Assembly: GCA_003149835.1 (NCBI GenBank)
Contig: QAMX01000137.1
Coordinates: 1-14,368, forward strand
DNA: 14,368 nt
Direction of reading: 5' to 3'
DNA from: Clostridiales bacterium
GTDB lineage: Bacteria; Bacillota; Clostridia; Oscillospirales; QAMX01
A program made the translations under genes and the position numbers. This document shows positions 12,134 through 14,368 of the stretch, piece by piece; position 1 is the first letter of the stretch; each line of letters begins with the position of its first letter. A model generated the notes under the pieces. The model was not told the origin of the DNA and ran no database searches. It saw nothing but the letters and a program-made list of their open reading frames with translations.

Positions 12134-12882
12134 AAGATCGGCCGGTCCGTTTCCGCGCGCTCAAAGGCGACGTCGGGGAACAGGCGGCCGAGCCGGGCGA
12201 TCAGCGGGTCGAGGATCAGCCGCTCGGTCTCGTAATGTCCGGCGTCGATCAGCGAGATGCCGAGCCGAAGCGCGTCCGCCGCGTGGTTGTGGCGAAAATC
12301 GCCGCTGATAAAGACATCCGCGCCGCTTTTGACGGCGCATTCAAAGAAAGACGCTCCGCCGCCGCAGCAGACTGCGGCGGTTTTAATTTTTCTGCCCGAA
12401 TCGACGAGCCTGACGCACGGCAGACCGGCGCAGTCCCTGACCCGCTCCGCCAATACCGACAGGGTGGACAGCGATTCGGGGCAGCGCGCCAACGCCGCGC
12501 AGCCGTCCGTTCCCTCGACGGCGGCGAGCTTTTCCAGCCCGATGGCGGCGAGATAGACGTCGTTGACGCCGCCGCCGGCCACGTCCAGGTTGGTGTGCGC
12601 GGCGAGCAGGGCGATCCCGTGCCGCGCCGCCTCATAGACGGGATCCTCGGCGGCGATCGACCGGACCGGCGCGTAGATGGCCGGATGGTGCGAGAGGATG
12701 AGGTCGACGCCCTTTGCGGCCGCCTCGCGGACGATGGCCCGCGTCACGTCGACGACGGCGAAGGCGCGGCGCACAGGCTGGCCGCGGCTGCCGAGCGTGA
12801 CGCCGCAGTTGTCGGTCGGACGGGCTTTGTCAAACGGCGCGAAAGCGTCGATGGCGTCGTAGATATCTCCGACGGTCGTCAT
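12118..12882 (-). CDS. Nif3/YbgI-family dinuclear metal-centre protein
   Basis: 254 aa. The Nif3 (NGG1-interacting factor 3-like) family forms toroidal hexamers with a dinuclear metal site on the inner face. Members are often annotated as GTP cyclohydrolase I type 2 homologues; the cellular reaction is not settled. All family marks are present: TDNCGVTLGS (23-32), LILSHHPAIY with H65-H66, LLAAHTNLDVAGGGVND with H96 and D100, CCGGGASFF, DVFISGDFRHNHAADAL, and LIDAGHYETE with H216 and E220. These positions match the metal ligands of E. coli YbgI. Length is that of the short form, without the extra inserted domain. The ATG follows AAAGGA by about 9 bases. The usual Bacillota partner trmK is not next to it; the lipoprotein gene ends 141 bases upstream. 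Its last 16 bases overlap the converging gene at 11543-12133. Confidence 0.93.
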   Translation of the reverse strand: MTTVGDIYDAIDAFAPFDKARPTDNCGVTLGSRGQPVRRAFAVVDVTRAIVREAAAKGVDLILSHHPAIYAPVRSIAAEDPVYEAARHGIALLAAHTNLDVAGGGVNDVYLAAIGLEKLAAVEGTDGCAALARCPESLSTLSVLAERVRDCAGLPCVRLVDSGRKIKTAAVCCGGGASFFECAVKSGADVFISGDFRHNHAADALRLGISLIDAGHYETERLILDPLIARLGRLFPDVAFERAETDRPIFQYAV

Positions 12883-13023
12883 ACAATCATTCCTTTCTAT
12901 GTTTGGTTCATGCTTTAAAGCCGGCGGACAGCGGGAGACGGCGGGACAGAGCCATGAGCTTCCGATCGGTTTCTCCCTGCCGGTCTGGACGGAGGGACAA
13001 CACCGGCTTTGCGCAAAACGGCC

Positions 13024-14253
13024 TCACTGGCCCGTCTCCGCGGCGAAGACGGTGGTATCGTAGACACAGAAGGCGTCGCGCAGGGTTTTCAGATAGACGC
13101 CGTCGGGCGCGGCGATGCCGTCAAAGAGCTTTGTCGCGCCCGAGCTGTTGGAGAGCGCGCGGCAAAGCGAGGCGGTTTCCCCGCCGGTATCCAGAAAATA
13201 CAGCTCCAAGCCGTCGTGAAAAAACGACGGGTAGACGCAGCTTGTACCGGCTCCGCCGTGAATCAGGAGCGTTTTGTCGTTGGCGTAAACGAAGACGCCG
13301 TGCGAGGCCGTTTCCGTTTCGCCGAGGCCGTAGGCGGCCATGCTCCCGTCATAGGAGATGCAGACGCCGAGCAGCGGCGCATAGCCGCCGGGCAGATAGG
13401 TATAGGAGCGGGTCGCTAAGTCGAGGCGAAGCAGGCTTTCGTATTCGTCGGAGCTGCTTTTGTAAGCGCAGGAGAGCAGAAAACGGCCGTCGCCCGAGAC
13501 GTGCAGCTCGCCGGAGGCGGTGATCTCCGGCGTCCGGCCGTTGAGGTCGGACAGCGCGCCGTCGATCACGGAAAACGCATACAGCTCCTGCGTCTCGGCG
13601 TCCGGCGCGCCGACTGCGAGGTAACAGGTGCTCCCGTCAGGCGACCACGCGACGGGGCGCGGCACGCTTCCGGCCGGAAACTGGGCGGCCGGATAGACGT
13701 CCGGCGCGTCGGAGCCCGGCACGGTGACGCACAGAGCCGTCAGGCGCGTCCGGCCCGCGTCGGCGAGGCAGACCGAATAGACCGCGCGGGAACCGTCGGG
13801 AGAAAAGGCCGCGGCGGCGATAAAGCCGTTTTCCGGCTGGGCGATCAGCTGCGCGGCCTCGCCGGCGGCGGGGTCGAACAGCGTCACGCCGTTGACGCGC
13901 GAGAGAAACGCGGCCTTGCCGCCGTAGTCGCACAGATAGTCGGCGTTGACGGCGGCGAGCATGTGCCGCCCGCCCGAGAGCGGCGCGCAAAACACGTCGC
14001 TGGCATTTTTATAGTAGACATACTGCCCGTCCGCGGAAAAGACCGGCGCGGAGATCCGCCCGCCGGAGCACAAAAGCTCGATCTCGCCGGTATCAAAGCG
14101 GTAGAGCGTCAGCCCTTCCGCGCTGACGTAGGCGGCCATGCTCCCGCTTCCGCGCGGCGACTCGCCCGGAGAACAGGCGGGCAGAATGAGCAGCGCCGCG
14201 AGAAGGATAAGCGCGGCGAGCCGTTTGAATGCGGGTATCGTCGTGCCTTGCAT
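13024..14253 (-). CDS. Lipoprotein with WD40/TolB-like beta-propeller
   Basis: 409 aa. Residues 1-27 are a lipoprotein signal peptide: a charged start, hydrophobic LAALILLAALLI, and lipobox L-P-A-C with C27 as the lipidated residue. The protein should sit on the outer face of the membrane. The mature part has propeller-type repeats: FSADGQYVYYKN, FSPDGSRAVYSV, WSPDGSTCYLAV, VSGDGRFLLSCA and ISYDGSMAAYGL. This is the PD40/TolB pattern, which usually mediates protein or ligand binding. No catalytic domain is seen. The ATG at 14253 follows AAAGGAGGAG by about 9 bases; the frame upstream is open but runs into repeat DNA. No obvious terminator follows. A binding or envelope role is likely, but the partner is unknown. 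Confidence 0.85.
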   Translation of the reverse strand: MQGTTIPAFKRLAALILLAALLILPACSPGESPRGSGSMAAYVSAEGLTLYRFDTGEIELLCSGGRISAPVFSADGQYVYYKNASDVFCAPLSGGRHMLAAVNADYLCDYGGKAAFLSRVNGVTLFDPAAGEAAQLIAQPENGFIAAAAFSPDGSRAVYSVCLADAGRTRLTALCVTVPGSDAPDVYPAAQFPAGSVPRPVAWSPDGSTCYLAVGAPDAETQELYAFSVIDGALSDLNGRTPEITASGELHVSGDGRFLLSCAYKSSSDEYESLLRLDLATRSYTYLPGGYAPLLGVCISYDGSMAAYGLGETETASHGVFVYANDKTLLIHGGAGTSCVYPSFFHDGLELYFLDTGGETASLCRALSNSSGATKLFDGIAAPDGVYLKTLRDAFCVYDTTVFAAETGQ

Positions 14254-14296
14254 TCTGTCAGGCTCCTCCTTTCCAGAAGGTGTGAGAATAGATGCC

Positions 14297-14368
14297 GCAG
14301 GTGTACACCTGCGTGTCCGCCCGCGTTCTGACCGGAACGCCGAGGCGGGGCGGGCGCACACATAGGTG
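14297..14368. repeat. Dispersed hairpin repeat, partly outside the window
   Basis: GCAGGTGTACACCTGC (14297-14312) is a perfect 16-bp palindrome, followed by GTGTCCGCCCGCG. At 14352-14368 GGGCGCAC, ACATAG, GTG begins the same hairpin unit as the copies at 11180-11335, cut by the window end. The copy lies just upstream of the lipoprotein gene, as the other cluster lies just upstream of comEC. Confidence 0.6.

Noticed and set aside
12917..13010. Distant inverted repeat AAAGCCGG / CCGGCTTT between the lipoprotein and Nif3 genes
   Set aside because: Only 8 bp with a loop of nearly 80 bases and no T-run; could easily arise by chance in this GC-rich DNA.

Overview
The window looks like chromosome of a GC-rich anaerobic Bacillota, most likely an Oscillospirales (clostridial cluster IV) gut-type organism. 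The support is the comEC-holA gene order, AGGAGG-type ribosome binding sites, a DUF6809-type small protein, and GGGCG...CGCCC dispersed hairpin repeats of the kind I remember from Oscillospiraceae genomes. This is inference from content; no marker gene gives the species.

The left part (about 1-4250) is accessory. It holds a complete tyrosine recombinase on the minus strand (13-846), whose stop codon lies inside a dif-like inverted repeat cut by the window edge. Next is a 550-base noncoding stretch with the recombinase promoter, a second dif-like or direct-repeat sequence and several strong stem-loops. Then come an Mrr-type PD-(D/E)XK restriction endonuclease (1397-2263, plus strand), a minus-strand pair (DUF6809-like protein plus a Cro/C1-type regulator, 2371-3016), an AT-rich 400-base gap, and two tandem paralogous single-domain Cro/C1-type regulators (3423-3677, 3831-4082, plus strand). 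The second regulator is preceded by a 19-bp sequence repeated twice that also forms a -35/-10 pair, so it is probably a repressor-controlled promoter. A bidirectional terminator at 4215-4250 closes this part. Together it looks like a small genomic island: integrase, restriction, phage-type regulators.

The right part (about 4260-14368) looks like ordinary chromosome. On the minus strand lie a large propeller-plus-helical-toroid protein of unknown function (4266-6680), an endonuclease/exonuclease/phosphatase-fold protein (6869-7657), DNA polymerase III delta subunit holA (7759-8796, TTG start) and comEC (8823-11069). holA and comEC form an operon with a 26-base gap. The metallo-beta-lactamase part of ComEC has lost most of its metal ligands. 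Upstream of comEC lies a cluster of hairpin repeats, then a plus-strand gene of unknown function (11543-12133) with a very good promoter. It converges on and overlaps by 16 bases a Nif3-family metal protein (12118-12882, minus). Further upstream is a lipoprotein with a WD40/TolB-like propeller (13024-14253, minus), and another copy of the dispersed repeat runs off the window end.

No tRNA, rRNA, CRISPR array or transposase was seen. The most interesting signals are the dif-like sites around the recombinase, the tandem-repeat operator/promoter between the twin regulators, and the large propeller-toroid protein.
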